64,000 nt of DNA from NCBI GenBank assembly GCA_949126835.1, contig OX421497.1:27290242-27354241 (forward strand). The letters run 5' to 3'. The DNA comes from Anisus vortex. Its lineage: Eukaryota; Mollusca; Gastropoda; Planorbidae. A program made the position numbers and the translations under genes. Positions 12,781 to 27,590 of this stretch are shown piece by piece. The notes beneath the pieces were generated by a model, which was not told the DNA's origin, searched no databases, and was given only the letters and a program-made list of their open reading frames with translations. Within the stretch, counting starts at the first letter, position 1. Every line of letters begins with the position of its first letter.

Positions 12781-15700
12781 AGGTACATACAAGATATCTA
12801 ATAAGCTTTCTACTCACACTGGACATGGTGCTAAGCTAGAAAGGCCCTAGGTACATACAAGATATCTAATAAGCTTATTACTCACACTGGACATGGTGTC
12901 AAACTAGAAAGGCCCTAGGTACATACAAGATATCTAATAAGCTTATTACTCACACTGGACATGGTGCAAACCTAGAAAGGTCCTAGATACAGACAGGATA
13001 TCTAATAAGCGTATTACTCACACAGGACATGATGCCAAGCTAGAAAGGCACTAGGTGCATACAGGATATCTAATAAGCGTATTACTCACACTGGACACGG
13101 TGCCAACCTAGAAAGGCCCTAGGTACATACAAGATATCTAATAAGCTTATTACTCACACAGGACATGGTGCCAAGCTAGAAAGGCCCTAGGTACATACAA
13201 GATATCTAATAAGCTTTCTACTCACACTGGACATGGTGCTAAGCTAGAAAGGCCCTAGGTACATACAAGATATCTAATAAGCTTATTACTCACACTGGAC
13301 ATGGTGCCAAGCTAGAAAGGCCTTTGGTACATACAAGATATCTAATAAGCTTATTACTCACACTGGACATGGTGCCAACCTAGAAAGGCCCTAGGTACAT
13401 ACAAGATATCTAATTAGCGTATTACTCACACTGGACACTGTGCCAAGTTAGAAAGGACCTAGGTACATACAAGATATCTAATAAGCTTATTACTCACACG
13501 GGACACGGTGCCAAGCTAAAAAGGCCCTAGGTACATACAGGATATCTAATAAGCGTAATGCTCACACTGGACACGGTGCCAAGCTAAAAAGGCCCTAGGT
13601 ACATACAGGATATCTAATAAGCTTATGACTTACACTGGACACGGTGCCAAGCTAGAAAGGCCCTAGGTACATACAAGATATCTAATAAGCTTATTACTCA
13701 CACCGGACACGGTGCCAAACTAGAAAGGCCCTAGGTACATACAAGATATCTAAAAAGCTTATTACTCACACTGGACACTGTGCCAAGCTAGAAAGGCCCT
13801 AGGAACATACAAGATATCTAATAAAATTATTACTCACACGGGACACGGTGCCAAGCTAGAAAGGCCCTAGGTACATACAAGGTATCTAATAAGCTTATTA
13901 CTCACACTTGACACGTTGTGAAGCTAGAAAGGCTCTAGATACATACAAGATATCTAAAAAGCTTATTACTCACACTGGACACGGTGCCAAGCTAGAAAGG
14001 CCCTAGGTGCATACAGGATATCTAATAAGCGTATTACTCACAATGGACACGGTGCCAAGCTAGAAAGGCCCTAGGTACATACAAGATATCTAATAAGCTT
14101 ATTACTCACACTGGACACGGAGCCAAGCTAGAAAGGCCCTAGGTACATACAAGATATCTAATAAGCTTATTACTCACACTGGACACGGTGCTAAGTTAGA
14201 AAGGCCCTAGGTACATACAAGATATCTAATAAGCGTATTACTCACACGGGACATGGTGCTAAGCTAGAAAGGCCCTAGATACATACAGGATATCTAATAA
14301 GCGTATTACTCACACGAGACATGGTGCCAAGCTAGAAAGGCCCTAGGTACATACAAGATATCTAATAAGCTTATTACTCACACTGGACATGGTGCCAAGC
14401 TAGGAAGGCCCTAGTTACATACAAGATATCTAATAAGCTTATTACTTACACTGGACATGGTGCCAAGCTAGAAAGGCCCTAGGTACATACAGGATATGTA
14501 ATACGCTTATGACTTACACTGGACACGGTGCCAAGCTAGAAAGGCCCTAGGTACATACAAGATATCTAATAAGCTTATTACTTACACTGGACACGGTGCC
14601 AAGCCTTAAAGGCCCTAGGTACATACAATATATCTAAAAGCTTATTACTCACACTGGACACTGTTCCAAGCTAGAAAGGCCCTAGGTACATGCAATATAT
14701 CTAATAAGCTTATTACTCACACTGGACACGGTGCCAAGTTAGAAAGGACCTAGGTACATACAAGATATCTAATAAGCTTATTACTCACACTGAACACGGC
14801 GCCAAGCTAGAAAGGTCCTAGGTACATACAGGATATCTAATAAGCTTATTACTCACACGGCACACGGTGCCAAGCTAGAAAGACCCTAGGTACATACAAT
14901 ATATCTAATAAGCGTATTACTTGCACTGGACACGTTGCCAAGCTAGAAAGGCCCTAGGTACATACAAGATATCTAATTAGCGTATTACTCACACTGGACA
15001 CGGTGCCAAGTTAGAAAGGACCTAGGTACATACAAGATATCTAATAACCTTTTTACTCACACGGGACACGGTGCCAAGCTAGAAAGGCCTTAGGTACATA
15101 CAGGATATCTAATAAGCGTAATACTCACACTGGACACGGTGCCAAGCTAAAAAGGCCCTAGGTACATACAGGATATCTAATAAGCTTATGACTTACACTG
15201 GACACGGTGCGAAGCTAGAAAGGCCCTAGGTACATACAAGATATCTAATAAGCTTATTACTCACACCGGACACGGTGCTAAGCTAGAAAGGCCCTAGGTA
15301 CATACAAGATATCTAAAAAGCTTATTACTCACACTGGACACGGTGCCAAGCTAGAAAGGCCCTAGGTACATACAAGATATCTAAAAAGCTTATTATTCAC
15401 ACTGGACACTGTGCCAAGCTAGAAAGGCCCTAGGTACATACAAGATATCTAATAAAATTATTACTCACACGGGACACGGTGCTAAGCTAGAAAGGCCCTA
15501 GGTACATACAAGATATCTAAAAGCGTATTACTCACACTGGACACGGTGCCAAGCTAGAAAGGCCCTAGGTGCATACAGGATATCTAATAAGCGTATTACT
15601 CACACGGGACACGGTGCCAAGCTTGAGAGGCCCTAGGTACAAACAGGATATGTAATAAGCTTATTACTCACACTGGACACGGTGCCAAGCTAGAAAGGCC

Positions 15701-18700
15701 CTAGGTGCATACAGGATATCTAATAAGCTTATTACTCAAACTGGACACGGTGCCAAGCTAGAATGGCACTAGGTGCATAACGGATATTTAATAAGCGAAT
15801 TACTCACAATGGACACGGTGCCAAGCTAGAAAGGCCCTAGGTACATACAAGATATCTAATAAGCTTATTACTCACACTGGACACGGAGCCAAGCTAGAAA
15901 GGCCCTAGGTACATACAAGATATCTAATAAGCTTATTACTCACACTGGACACGGTGCCAAGTTAGAAAGGCCCTAGGTACATACAAGATATCTAATAAGC
16001 TTATTACTCACACTGGAAACGGTGCCAAGCTAGAAAGGCCCTAGGTGAATACAGAATATCTAATAAGCTTATTACTCACACTGGAAACGGTGCCAAGCTA
16101 GAAAAGCCCTAGGTGAATACAGGATATCTAATAAGCGTATTACTATCACTGGACACGGTGCCAAGCTAGAAAGGTCCTAGGTACATACAAGAACTCTAAA
16201 AAGCTTATTACTCACACTGGACATGGTGCTAAGCTAGAAAGGCCCTAGATACATACAGGATATCTAATAAGCGTATTACTCACACGAGACATGGTGCCAA
16301 GCTAGAAAGGCCCTAGGTGCATACAGGATATCTAATAAGCGTATTACTCACACTGAACACGGTGCCAAGCTAGAGAGTCCCTAGGTGCATACATGATAGC
16401 TAATAAGCTTATTACTCACACTGGAAACGGTGCCAAGCTAGAAAGGCCCTAGGTGAATACAGAATATCTAATAAGCTTATTACTCACACTGGAAACGGTG
16501 CCAAGCTAGAAAGGCCCTATTTGAATACAGGATATTTAATAAGCGTATTACTAACACTGGACACGGTGCTAAGCTAGAAAGGTTCTAGGTACATACAAGA
16601 ACTCTAATAAGCTTATTACTCACACTGGACATGGTGCCAAGCTAGAAAGGCCCTAGGTACATACAAGATATCTAATAAGCTTTCTACTCACACTGGACAT
16701 GGTGCTAAGCTAGAAAGGCCCTAGGTACATACAAGATATCTAATAAGCTTATTACTCACACTGGACATGGTGTCAAACTAGAAAGGCCCTAGGTACATAC
16801 AAGATATCTAATAAGCTTATTACTCACACTGGACATGGTGCAAACCTAGAAAGGTCCTAGATACAGACAGGATATCTAATAAGCGTATTACTCACACAGG
16901 ACATGATGCCAAGCTAGAAAGGCACTAGGTGCATACAGGATATCTAATAAGCTTATTACTCACACAGGACATGGTGCCAAGCTAGAAAGGCCTTAGGTAC
17001 ATACAAGATATCTAATAAGCTTTCTACTCACACTGGACATGGTGCTAAGCTAGAAAGGCCCTAGGTACATACAAGATATCTAATAAGCTTATTACTCACA
17101 CTGGACATGGTGCCAAGCTAGAAAGGCCTTTGGTACATACAAGATATCTAATAAGCTTATTACTCACACTGGACATGGTGCCAACCTAGAAAGGCCCTAG
17201 GTACATACAAGATATCTAATTAGCGTATTACTCACACTGGACACTGTGCCAAGTTAGAAAGGACCTAGGTACATACAAGATATCTAATAAGCTTATTACT
17301 CACACGGGACACGGTGCCAAGCTAAAAAGGCCCTAGGTACATACAGGATATCTAATAAGCGTAATGCTCACACTGGACACGGTGCCAAGCTAAAAAGGCC
17401 CTAGGTACATACAGGATATCTAATAAGCTTATGACTTACACTGGACACGGTGCCAAGCTAGAAAGGCCCTAGGTACATACAAGATATCTAATAAGCTTAT
17501 TACTCACACCGGACACGGTGCCAAGCTAGAAAGGCCCTAGGTACATACAATATATCTAAAAAGCTTTTTACTCACACTGGACACGGTGCCAAACTAGAAA
17601 GGCCCTAGGTACATACAAGATATCTAAAAAGCTTATTACTCACACTGGACACTGTGCCAAGCTAGAAAGGCCCTAGGTACATACAAGATATCTAATAAAA
17701 TTATTACTCACACGGGACACGGTGCCAAGCTAGAAAGGCCCTAGGTACATACAAGGTATCTAATAAGCTTATTACTCACACTTGACACGGTGTGAAGCTA
17801 GAAAGGCTCTAGATACATACAAGATATCTAAAAAGCTTATTACTCACACTGGACACGGTGCCAAGCTAGAAAGGCCCTAGGTGCATACAGGATATCTAAT
17901 AAGCGTATTACTCACAATGGACACGGTGCCAAGCTAGAAAGGCCCTAGGTACATACAAGATATCTAATAAGCTTATTACTCACACTGGACACGGAGCCAA
18001 GCTAGAAAGGCCCTAGGTACATACAAGATATCTAATAAGCTTATTACTCACACTGGACACGGTGCTAAGTTAGAAAGGCCCTAGGTACATACAAGATATC
18101 TAATAAGCGTATTACTCACACGGGACATGGTGCTAAGCTAGAAAGGCCCTAGATACATACAGGATATCTAATAAGCGTATTACTCACACGAGACATGGTG
18201 CCAAGCTAGAAAGGCCCTAGGTACATACAAGATATCTAATAAGCTTATTACTCACACTGGACATGGTGCCAAGCTAGGAAGGCCCTAGGTACATACAAGA
18301 TATCTAATAAGCTTATTACTTACACTGGACATGGTGCCAAGCTAGAAAGGCCCTAGGTACATACAGGATATGTAATACGCTTATGACTTACACTGGACAC
18401 GGTGCCAAGCTAGAAAGGCCCTAGGTACATACAAGATATCTAATAAGCTTATTACTTACACTGGACACGGTGCCAAGCCTTAAAGGCCCTAGGTACATAC
18501 AATATATCTAAAAGCTTATTACTCACACTGGACACTGTTCCAAGCTAGAAAGGCCCTAGGTACATGCAATATATCTAATAAGCTTATTACTCACACTGGA
18601 CACGGTGCCAAGTTAGAAAGGACCTAGGTACATACAAGATATCTAATAAGCTTATTACTCACACTGAACACGGCGCCAAGCTAGAAAGGTCCTAGGTACA

Positions 18701-21700
18701 TACAGGATATCTAATAAGCTTATTACTCACACGGCACACGGTGCCAAGCTAGAAAGACCCTAGGTACATACAATATATCTAATAAGCGTATTACTTGCAC
18801 TGGACACGGTGCCAAGCTAGAAAGGCCCTAGGTACATACAAGATATCTAATTAGCGTATTACTCACACTGGACACGGTGCCAAGTTAGAAAGGACCTAGG
18901 TACATACAAGATATCTAATAAGCTTATTACTCACACGGGACACGGTGCCAAGCTAGAAAGGCCCTAGGTACATACAAGGTATCTAATAAGCTTATTACTC
19001 ACACTTGACACGGTGTGAAGCTAGAAAGGCCCTAGGTGCATACAGGATATCTAATAAGCTTATTACTCAAACTGGACACGGTGCCAAGCTAGAATGGCAC
19101 TAGGTGCATAACGGATATTTAATAAGCGTATTACTCACAATGGACACGGTGCCAAGCTAGAAAGGCCCTAGGTACATACAAGATATCTAATAAGCTTATT
19201 ACTCACACTGGACACGGAGCCAAGCTAGAAAGGCCCTAGGTACATACAAGATATCTAATAAGCTTATTACTCACACTGGACACGGTGCCAAGTTAGAAAG
19301 GCCCTAGGTACATACAAGATATCTAATAAGCTTATTACTCACACTGGAAACGGTGCCAAGCTAGAAAGGCCATAGGTGAATACAGAATATCTAATAAGCT
19401 TATTACTCACACTGGAAACGGTGCCAAGCTAGAAAAGCCCTAGGTGAATACAGGATATCTAATAAGCGTATTACTATCACTGGACACGGTGCCAAGCTAG
19501 AAAGGTCCTAGGTACATACAAGAATTCTAAAAAGCTTATTACTCACACTGGACATGGTGCTAAGCTAGAAAGGCCCTAGATACATACAGGATATCTAATA
19601 AGCGTATTACTCACACGAGACATGGTGCCAAGCTAGAAAGGCCCTAGGTGCATACAGGATATCTAATAAGCGTATTACTCACACTGAACACGGTGCCAAG
19701 CTAGAGAGTCCCTAGGTGCATACATGATATCTAATAAGCTTATTACTCACACTGGAAACGGTGCCAAGCTAGAAAGGCCCTAGGTGAATACAGAATATCT
19801 AATAAGCTTATTACTCACACTGGAAACGGTGCCAAGCTAGAAAGGCCCTATTTGAATACAGGATATTTAATAAGCGTATTACTAACACTGGACACGGTGC
19901 TAAGCTAGAAAGGTTCTAGGTACATACAAGAACTCTAATAAGCTTATTACTCACACTGGACATGGTGCCAAGCTAGAAAGGCCCTAGGTACATACAAGAT
20001 ATCTAATAAGCTTTCTACTCACACTGGACATGGTGCTAAGCTAGAAAGGCCCTAGGTACATACAAGATATCTAATAAGCTTATTACTCACACTGGACATG
20101 GTGTCAAACTAGAAAGGCCCTAGGTACATACAAGATATCTAATAAGCTTATTACTCACACTGGACATGGTGCAAACCTAGAAAGGTCCTAGATACAGACA
20201 GGATATCTAATAAGCGTATTACTCACACAGGACATGATGCCAAGCTAGAAAGGCACTAGGTGCATACAGGATATCTAATAAGCTTATTACTCACACAGGA
20301 CATGGTGCCAAGCTAGAAAGGCCCTAGGTACATACAAGATATCTAATAAGCTTTCTACTCACACTGGACATGGTGCTAAGCTAGAAAGGCCCTAGGTACA
20401 TACAAGATATCTAATAAGCTTATTACTCACACTGGACATGGTGCCAAGCTAGAAAGGCCTTTGGTACATACAAGATATCTAATAAGCTTATTACTCACAC
20501 TGGACATGGTGCCAACCTAGAAAGGCCCTAGGTACATACAAGATATCTAATTAGCGTATTACTCACACTGGACACTGTGCCAAGTTAGAAAGGACCTAGG
20601 TACATACAAGATATCTAATAAGCTTATTACTCACACGGGACACGGTGCCAAGCTAAAAAGGCCCTAGGTACATACAGGATATCTAATAAGCGTAATGCTC
20701 ACACTGGACACGGTGCCAAGCTAAAAAGGCCCTAGGTACATACAGGATATCTAATAAGCTTATGACTTACACTGGACACGGTGCCAAGCTAGAAAGGCCC
20801 TAGGTACATACAAGATATCTAATAAGCTTATTACTCACACCGGACACGGTGCCAAGCTAGAAAGGCCCTAGGTACATACAAGATATCTAAAAAGCTTTTT
20901 ACTCACACTGGACACGGTGCCAAACTAGAAAGGCCCTAGGTACATACAAGATATCTAAAAAGCTTATTACTCACACTGGACACTGTGCCAAGCTAGAAAG
21001 GCCCTAGGTACATACAAGATATCTAATAAAATTATTACTCACACGGGACACGGTGCCAAGCTAGAAAGGCCCTAGGTACATACAAGGTATCTAATAAGCT
21101 TATTACTCACACTTGACACGGTGTGAAGCTAGAAAGGCTCTAGATACATACAAGATATCTAAAAAGCTTATTACTCACACTGGACACGGTGCCAAGCTAG
21201 AAAGGCCCTAGGTGCATACAGGATATCTAATAAGCGTATTACTCACAATGGACACGGTGCCAAGCTAGAAAGGCCCTAGGTACATACAAGATATCTAATA
21301 AGCTTATTACTCACACTGGACACGGAGCCAAGCTAGAAAGGCCCTAGGTACATACAAGATATCTAATAAGCTTATTACTCACACTGGACACGGTGCTAAG
21401 TTAGAAAGGCCCTAGGTACATACAAGATATCTAATAAGCGTATTACTCACACGGGACATGGTGCTAAGCTAGAAAGGCCCTAGATACATACAGGATATCT
21501 AATAAGCGTATTACTCACACGAGACATGGTGCCAAGCTAGAAAGGCCCTAGGTACATACAAGATATCTAATAAGCTTATTACTCACACTGGACATGGTGC
21601 CAAGCTAGGAAGGCCCTAGGTACATACAAGATATCTAATAAGCTTATTACTTACACTGGACATGGTGCCAAGCTAGAAAGGCCCTAGGTACATACAGGAT

Positions 21701-21824
21701 ATGTAATACGCTTATGACTTACACTGGACACGGTGCCAAGCTAGAAAGGCCCTAGGTACATACAAGATATCTAATAAGCTTATTACTTACACTGGACACG
21801 GTGCCAAGCCTTAAAGGCCCTAGG
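12781..21824. repeat. Large HOR, copy 2 (about 9.0 kb)
   Basis: The block is related to copy 1 at offset 7001 then 7137 bp, and to copy 3 at 8633 bp. Private variants shared with copy 3 include CCTAGGAACATAC at about 13803 (22436 in copy 3) and CTAGTTACAT at about 14412 (23047). CCTTAAAGG variants lie at 14604, 18478 and 21809, spaced 3874 and 3331 bp. An 8633-bp period corresponds to 127 monomers less about 3 bp, a very long higher-order unit. Boundaries are placed where marker order breaks and are approximate. Confidence 0.8.
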
Positions 21825-24800
21825 TACATACAAGATATCTAATAAGCTTTCTACTCACACTGGACATGGTGCTAAGCTAGAAAGGCCCTAGGTACATACA
21901 AGATATCTAATAAGCTTATTACTCACACTGGACATGGTGCCAAGCTAGAAAGGCCTTTGGTACATACAAGATATCTAATAAGCTTATTACTCACACTGGA
22001 CATGGTGCCAACCTAGAAAGGCCCTAGGTACATACAAGATATCTAATTAGCGTATTACTCACACTGGACACTGTGCCAAGTTAGAAAGGACCTAGGTACA
22101 TACAAGATATCTAATAAGCTTATTACTCACACGGGACACGGTGCCAAGCTAAAAAGGCCCTAGGTACATACAGGATATCTAATAAGCGTAATGCTCACAC
22201 TGGACACGGTGCCAAGCTAAAAAGGCCCTAGGTACATACAGGATATCTAATAAGCTTATGACTTACACTGGACACGGTGCCAAGCTAGAAAGGCCCTAGG
22301 TACATACAAGATATCTAATAAGCTTATTACTCACACCGGACACGGTGCCAAACTAGAAAGGCCCTAGGTACATACAAGATATCTAAAAAGCTTATTACTC
22401 ACACTGGACACTGTGCCAAGCTAGAAAGGCCCTAGGAACATACAAGATATCTAATAAAATTATTACTCACACGGGACACGGTGCCAAGCTAGAAAGGCCC
22501 TAGGTACATACAAGGTATCTAATAAGCTTATTACTCACACTTGACACGTTGTGAAGCTAGAAAGGCTCTAGATACATACAAGATATCTAAAAAGCTTATT
22601 ACTCACACTGGACACGGTGCCAAGCTAGAAAGGCCCTAGGTGCATACAGGATATCTAATAAGCGTATTACTCACAATGGACACGGTGCCAAGCTAGAAAG
22701 GCCCTAGGTACATACAAGATATCTAATAAGCTTATTACTCACACTGGACACGGAGCCAAGCTAGAAAGGCCCTAGGTACATACAAGATATCTAATAAGCT
22801 TATTACTCACACTGGACACGGTGCTAAGTTAGAAAGGCCCTAGGTACATACAAGATATCTAATAAGCGTATTACTCACACGGGACATGGTGCTAAGCTAG
22901 AAAGGCCCTAGATACATACAGGATATCTAATAAGCGTATTACTCACACGAGACATGGTGCCAAGCTAGAAAGGCCCTAGGTACATACAAGATATCTAATA
23001 AGCTTATTACTCACACTGGACATGGTGCCAAGCTAGGAAGGCCCTAGTTACATACAAGATATCTAATAAGCTTATTACTTACACTGGACATGGTGCCAAG
23101 CTAGAAAGGCCCTAGGTACATACAGGATATGTAATACGCTTATGACTTACACTGGACACGGTGCCAAGCTAGAAAGGCCCTAGGTACATACAAGATATCT
23201 AATAAGCTTATTACTTACACTGGACACGGTGCCATGCCTTAAAGGCCCTAGGTAAGTACAATATATCTAAAAGCTTATTACTCACACTGGACACTGTTCC
23301 AAGCTAGAAAGGCCCTAGGTACATGCAATATATCTAATAAGCTTATTACTCACACTGGACACGGTGCCAAGTTAGAAAGGACCTAGGTACATACAAGATA
23401 TCTAATAAGCTTATTACTCACACTGAACACGGCGCCAAGCTAGAAAGGTCCTAGGTACATACAGGATATCTAATAAGCTTATTACTCACACGGCACACGG
23501 TGCCAAGCTAGAAAGACCCTAGGTACATACAATATATCTAATAAGCGTATTACTTGCACTGGACACGTTGCCAAGCTAGAAAGGCCCTAGGTACATACAA
23601 GATATCTAATTAGCGTATTACTCACACTGGACACGGTGCCAAGTTAGAAAGGACCTAGGTACATACAAGATATCTAATAACCTTTTTACTCACACGGGAC
23701 ACGGTGCCAAGCTAGAAAGGCCTTAGGTACATACAGGATATCTAATAAGCGTAATACTCACACTGGACACGGTGCCAAGCTAAAAAGGCCCTAGGTACAT
23801 ACAGGATATCTAATAAGCTTATGACTTACACTGGACACGGTGCGAAGCTAGAAAGGCCCTAGGTACATACAAGATATCTAATAAGCTTATTACTCACACC
23901 GGACACGGTGCTAAGCTAGAAAGGCCCTAGGTACATACAAGATATCTAAAAAGCTTATTACTCACACTGGACACGGTGCCAAGCTAGAAAGGCCCTAGGT
24001 ACATACAAGATATCTAAAAAGCTTATTATTCACACTGGACACTGTGCCAAGCTAGAAAGGCCCTAGGTACATACAAGATATCTAATAAAATTATTACTCA
24101 CACGGGACACGGTGCTAAGCTAGAAAGGCCCTAGGTACATACAAGATATCTAAAAGCGTATTACTCACACTGGACACGGTGCCAAGCTAGAAAGGCCCTA
24201 GGTGCATACAGGATATCTAATAAGCGTATTACTCACACGGGACACGGTGCCAAGCTTGAGAGGCCCTAGGTACAAACAGGATATGTAATAAGCTTATTAC
24301 TCACACTGGACACGGTGCCAAGCTAGAAAGGCCCTAGGTGCATACAGGATATCTAATAAGCTTATTACTCAAACTGGACACGGTGCCAAGCTAGAATGGC
24401 ACTAGGTGCATAACGGATATTTAATAAGCGAATTACTCACAATGGACACGGTGCCAAGCTAGAAAGGCCCTAGGTACATACAAGATATCTAATAAGCTTA
24501 TTACTCACACTGGACACGGAGCCAAGCTAGAAGGCCCTAGGTACATACAAGATATCTAATAAGCTTATTACTCACACTGGACACGGTGCCAAGTTAGAAA
24601 GGCCCTAGGTACATACAAGATATCTAATAAGCTTATTACTCACACTGGAAACGGTGCCAAGCTAGAAAGGCCCTAGGTGAATACAGAATATCTAATAAGC
24701 TTATTACTCACACTGGAAACGGTGCCAAGCTAGAAAAGCCCTAGGTGAATACAGGATATCTAATAAGCGTATTACTATCACTGGACACGGTGCCAAGCTA

Positions 24801-27590
24801 GAAAGGTCCTAGGTACATACAAGAACTCTAAAAAGCTTATTACTCACACTGGACATGGTGCTAAGCTAGAAAGGCCCTAGATACATACAGGATATCTAAT
24901 AAGCGTATTACTCACACGAGACATGGTGCCAAGCTAGAAAGGCCCTAGGTGCATACAGGATATCTAATAAGCGTATTACTCACACTGAACACGGTGCCAA
25001 GCTAGAGAGTCCCTAGGTGCATACATGATAGCTAATAAGCTTATTACTCACACTGGAAACGGTGCCAAGCTAGAAAGGCCCTAGGTGAATACAGAATATC
25101 TAATAAGCTTATTACTCACACTGGAAACGGTGCCAAGCTAGAAAGGCCCTATTTGAATACAGGATATTTAATAAGCGTATTACTAACACTGGACACGGTG
25201 CTAAGCTAGAAAGGTTCTAGGTACATACAAGAACTCTAATAAGCTTATTACTCACACTGGACATGGTGCCAAGCTAGAAAGGCCCTAGGTACATACAAGA
25301 TATCTAATAAGCTTTCTACTCACACTGGACATGGTGCTAAGCTAGAAAGGCCCTAGGTACATACAAGATATCTAATAAGCTTATTACTCACACTGGACAT
25401 GGTGTCAAACTAGAAAGGCCCTAGGTACATACAAGATATCTAATAAGCTTATTACTCACACTGGACATGGTGCAAACCTAGAAAGGTCCTAGATACAGAC
25501 AGGATATCTAATAAGCGTATTACTCACACAGGACATGATGCCAAGCTAGAAAGGCACTAGGTGCATACAGGATATCTAATAAGCTTATTACTCACACAGG
25601 ACATGGTGCCAAGCTAGAAAGGCCTTAGGTACATACAAGATATCTAATAAGCTTTCTACTCACACTGGACATGGTGCTAAGCTAGAAAGGCCCTAGGTAC
25701 ATACAAGATATCTAATAAGCTTATTACTCACACTGGACATGGTGCCAAGCTAGAAAGGCCTTTGGTACATACAAGATATCTAATAAGCTTATTACTCACA
25801 CTGGACATGGTGCCAACCTAGAAAGGCCCTAGGTACATACAAGATATCTAATTAGCGTATTACTCACACTGGACACTGTGCCAAGTTAGAAAGGACCTAG
25901 GTACATACAAGATATCTAATAAGCTTATTACTCACACGGGACACGGTGCCAAGCTAAAAAGGCCCTAGGTACATACAGGATATCTAATAAGCGTAATGCT
26001 CACACTGGACACGGTGCCAAGCTAAAAAGGCCCTAGGTACATACAGGATATCTAATAAGCTTATGACTTACACTGGACACGGTGCCAAGCTAGAAAGGCC
26101 CTAGGTACATACAAGATATCTAATAAGCTTATTACTCACACCGGACACGGTGCCAAGCTAGAAAGGCCCTAGGTACATACAAGATATCTAAAAAGCTTTT
26201 TACTCACACTGGACACGGTGCCAAACTAGAAAGGCCCTAGGTACATACAAGATATCTAAAAAGCTTATTACTCACACTGGACACTGTGCCAAGCTAGAAA
26301 GGCCCTAGGTACATACAAGATATCTAATAAAATTATTACTCACACGGGACACGGTGCCAAGCTAGAAAGGCCCTAGGTACATACAAGGTATCTAATAAGC
26401 TTATTACTCACACTTGACACGGTGTGAAGCTAGAAAGGCTCTAGATACATACAAGATATCTAAAAAGCTTATTACTCACACTGGACACGGTGCCAAGCTA
26501 GAAAGGCCCTAGGTGCATACAGGATATCTAATAAGCGTATTACTCACAATGGACACGGTGCCAAGCTAGAAAGGCCCTAGGTACATACAAGATATCTAAT
26601 AAGCTTATTACTCACACTGGACACGGAGCCAAGCTAGAAAGGCCCTAGGTACATACAAGATATCTAATAAGCTTATTACTCACACTGGACACGGTGCTAA
26701 GTTAGAAAGGCCCTAGGTACATACAAGATATCTAATAAGCGTATTACTCACACGGGACATGGTGCTAAGCTAGAAAGGCCCTAGATACATACAGGATATC
26801 TAATAAGCGTATTACTCACACGAGACATGGTGCCAAGCTAGAAAGGCCCTAGGTACATACAAGATATCTAATAAGCTTATTACTCACACTGGACATGGTG
26901 CCAAGCTAGGAAGGCCCTAGGTACATACAAGATATCTAATAAGCTTATTACTTACACTGGACATGGTGCCAAGCTAGAAAGGCCCTAGGTACATACAGGA
27001 TATGTAATACGCTTATGACTTACACTGGACACGGTGCCAAGCTAGAAAGGCCCTAGGTACATACAAGATATCTAATAAGCTTATTACTTACACTGGACAC
27101 GGTGCCAAGCCTTAAAGGCCCTAGGTACATACAATATATCTAAAAGCTTATTACTCACACTGGACACTGTTCCAAGCTAGAAAGGCCCTAGGTACATGCA
27201 ATATATCTAATAAGCTTATTACTCACACTGGACACGGTGCCAAGTTAGAAAGGACCTAGGTACATACAAGATATCTAATAAGCTTATTACTCACACTGAA
27301 CACGGCGCCAAGCTAGAAAGGTCCTAGGTACATACAGGATATCTAATAAGCTTATTACTCACACGGCACACGGTGCCAAGCTAGAAAGACCCTAGGTACA
27401 TACAATATATCTAATAAGCGTATTACTTGCACTGGACACGGTGCCAAGCTAGAAAGGCCCTAGGTACATACAAGATATCTAATTAGCGTATTACTCACAC
27501 TGGACACGGTGCCAAGTTAGAAAGGACCTAGGTACATACAAGATATCTAATAAGCTTATTACTCACACGGGACACGGTGCCAAGCTAGAA
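21825..27590. repeat. Large HOR, copy 3 (partial)
   Basis: The block is collinear with about 13190-18955 at an offset of 8632-8633 bp: TAAGCTTTCT 13210 and 21843, CCTTAAAGG 14604 and 23237, then 18478 and 27110. The left junction falls just after the CCTTAAAGG monomer at 21809, where the sequence jumps to the middle of the copy 2 order. Copy-specific changes are few, for example GCCATGCCTT instead of GCCAAGCCTT at 23231 and a one-base loss near 24530. Similarity to copy 2 breaks at about 27590. Confidence 0.8.
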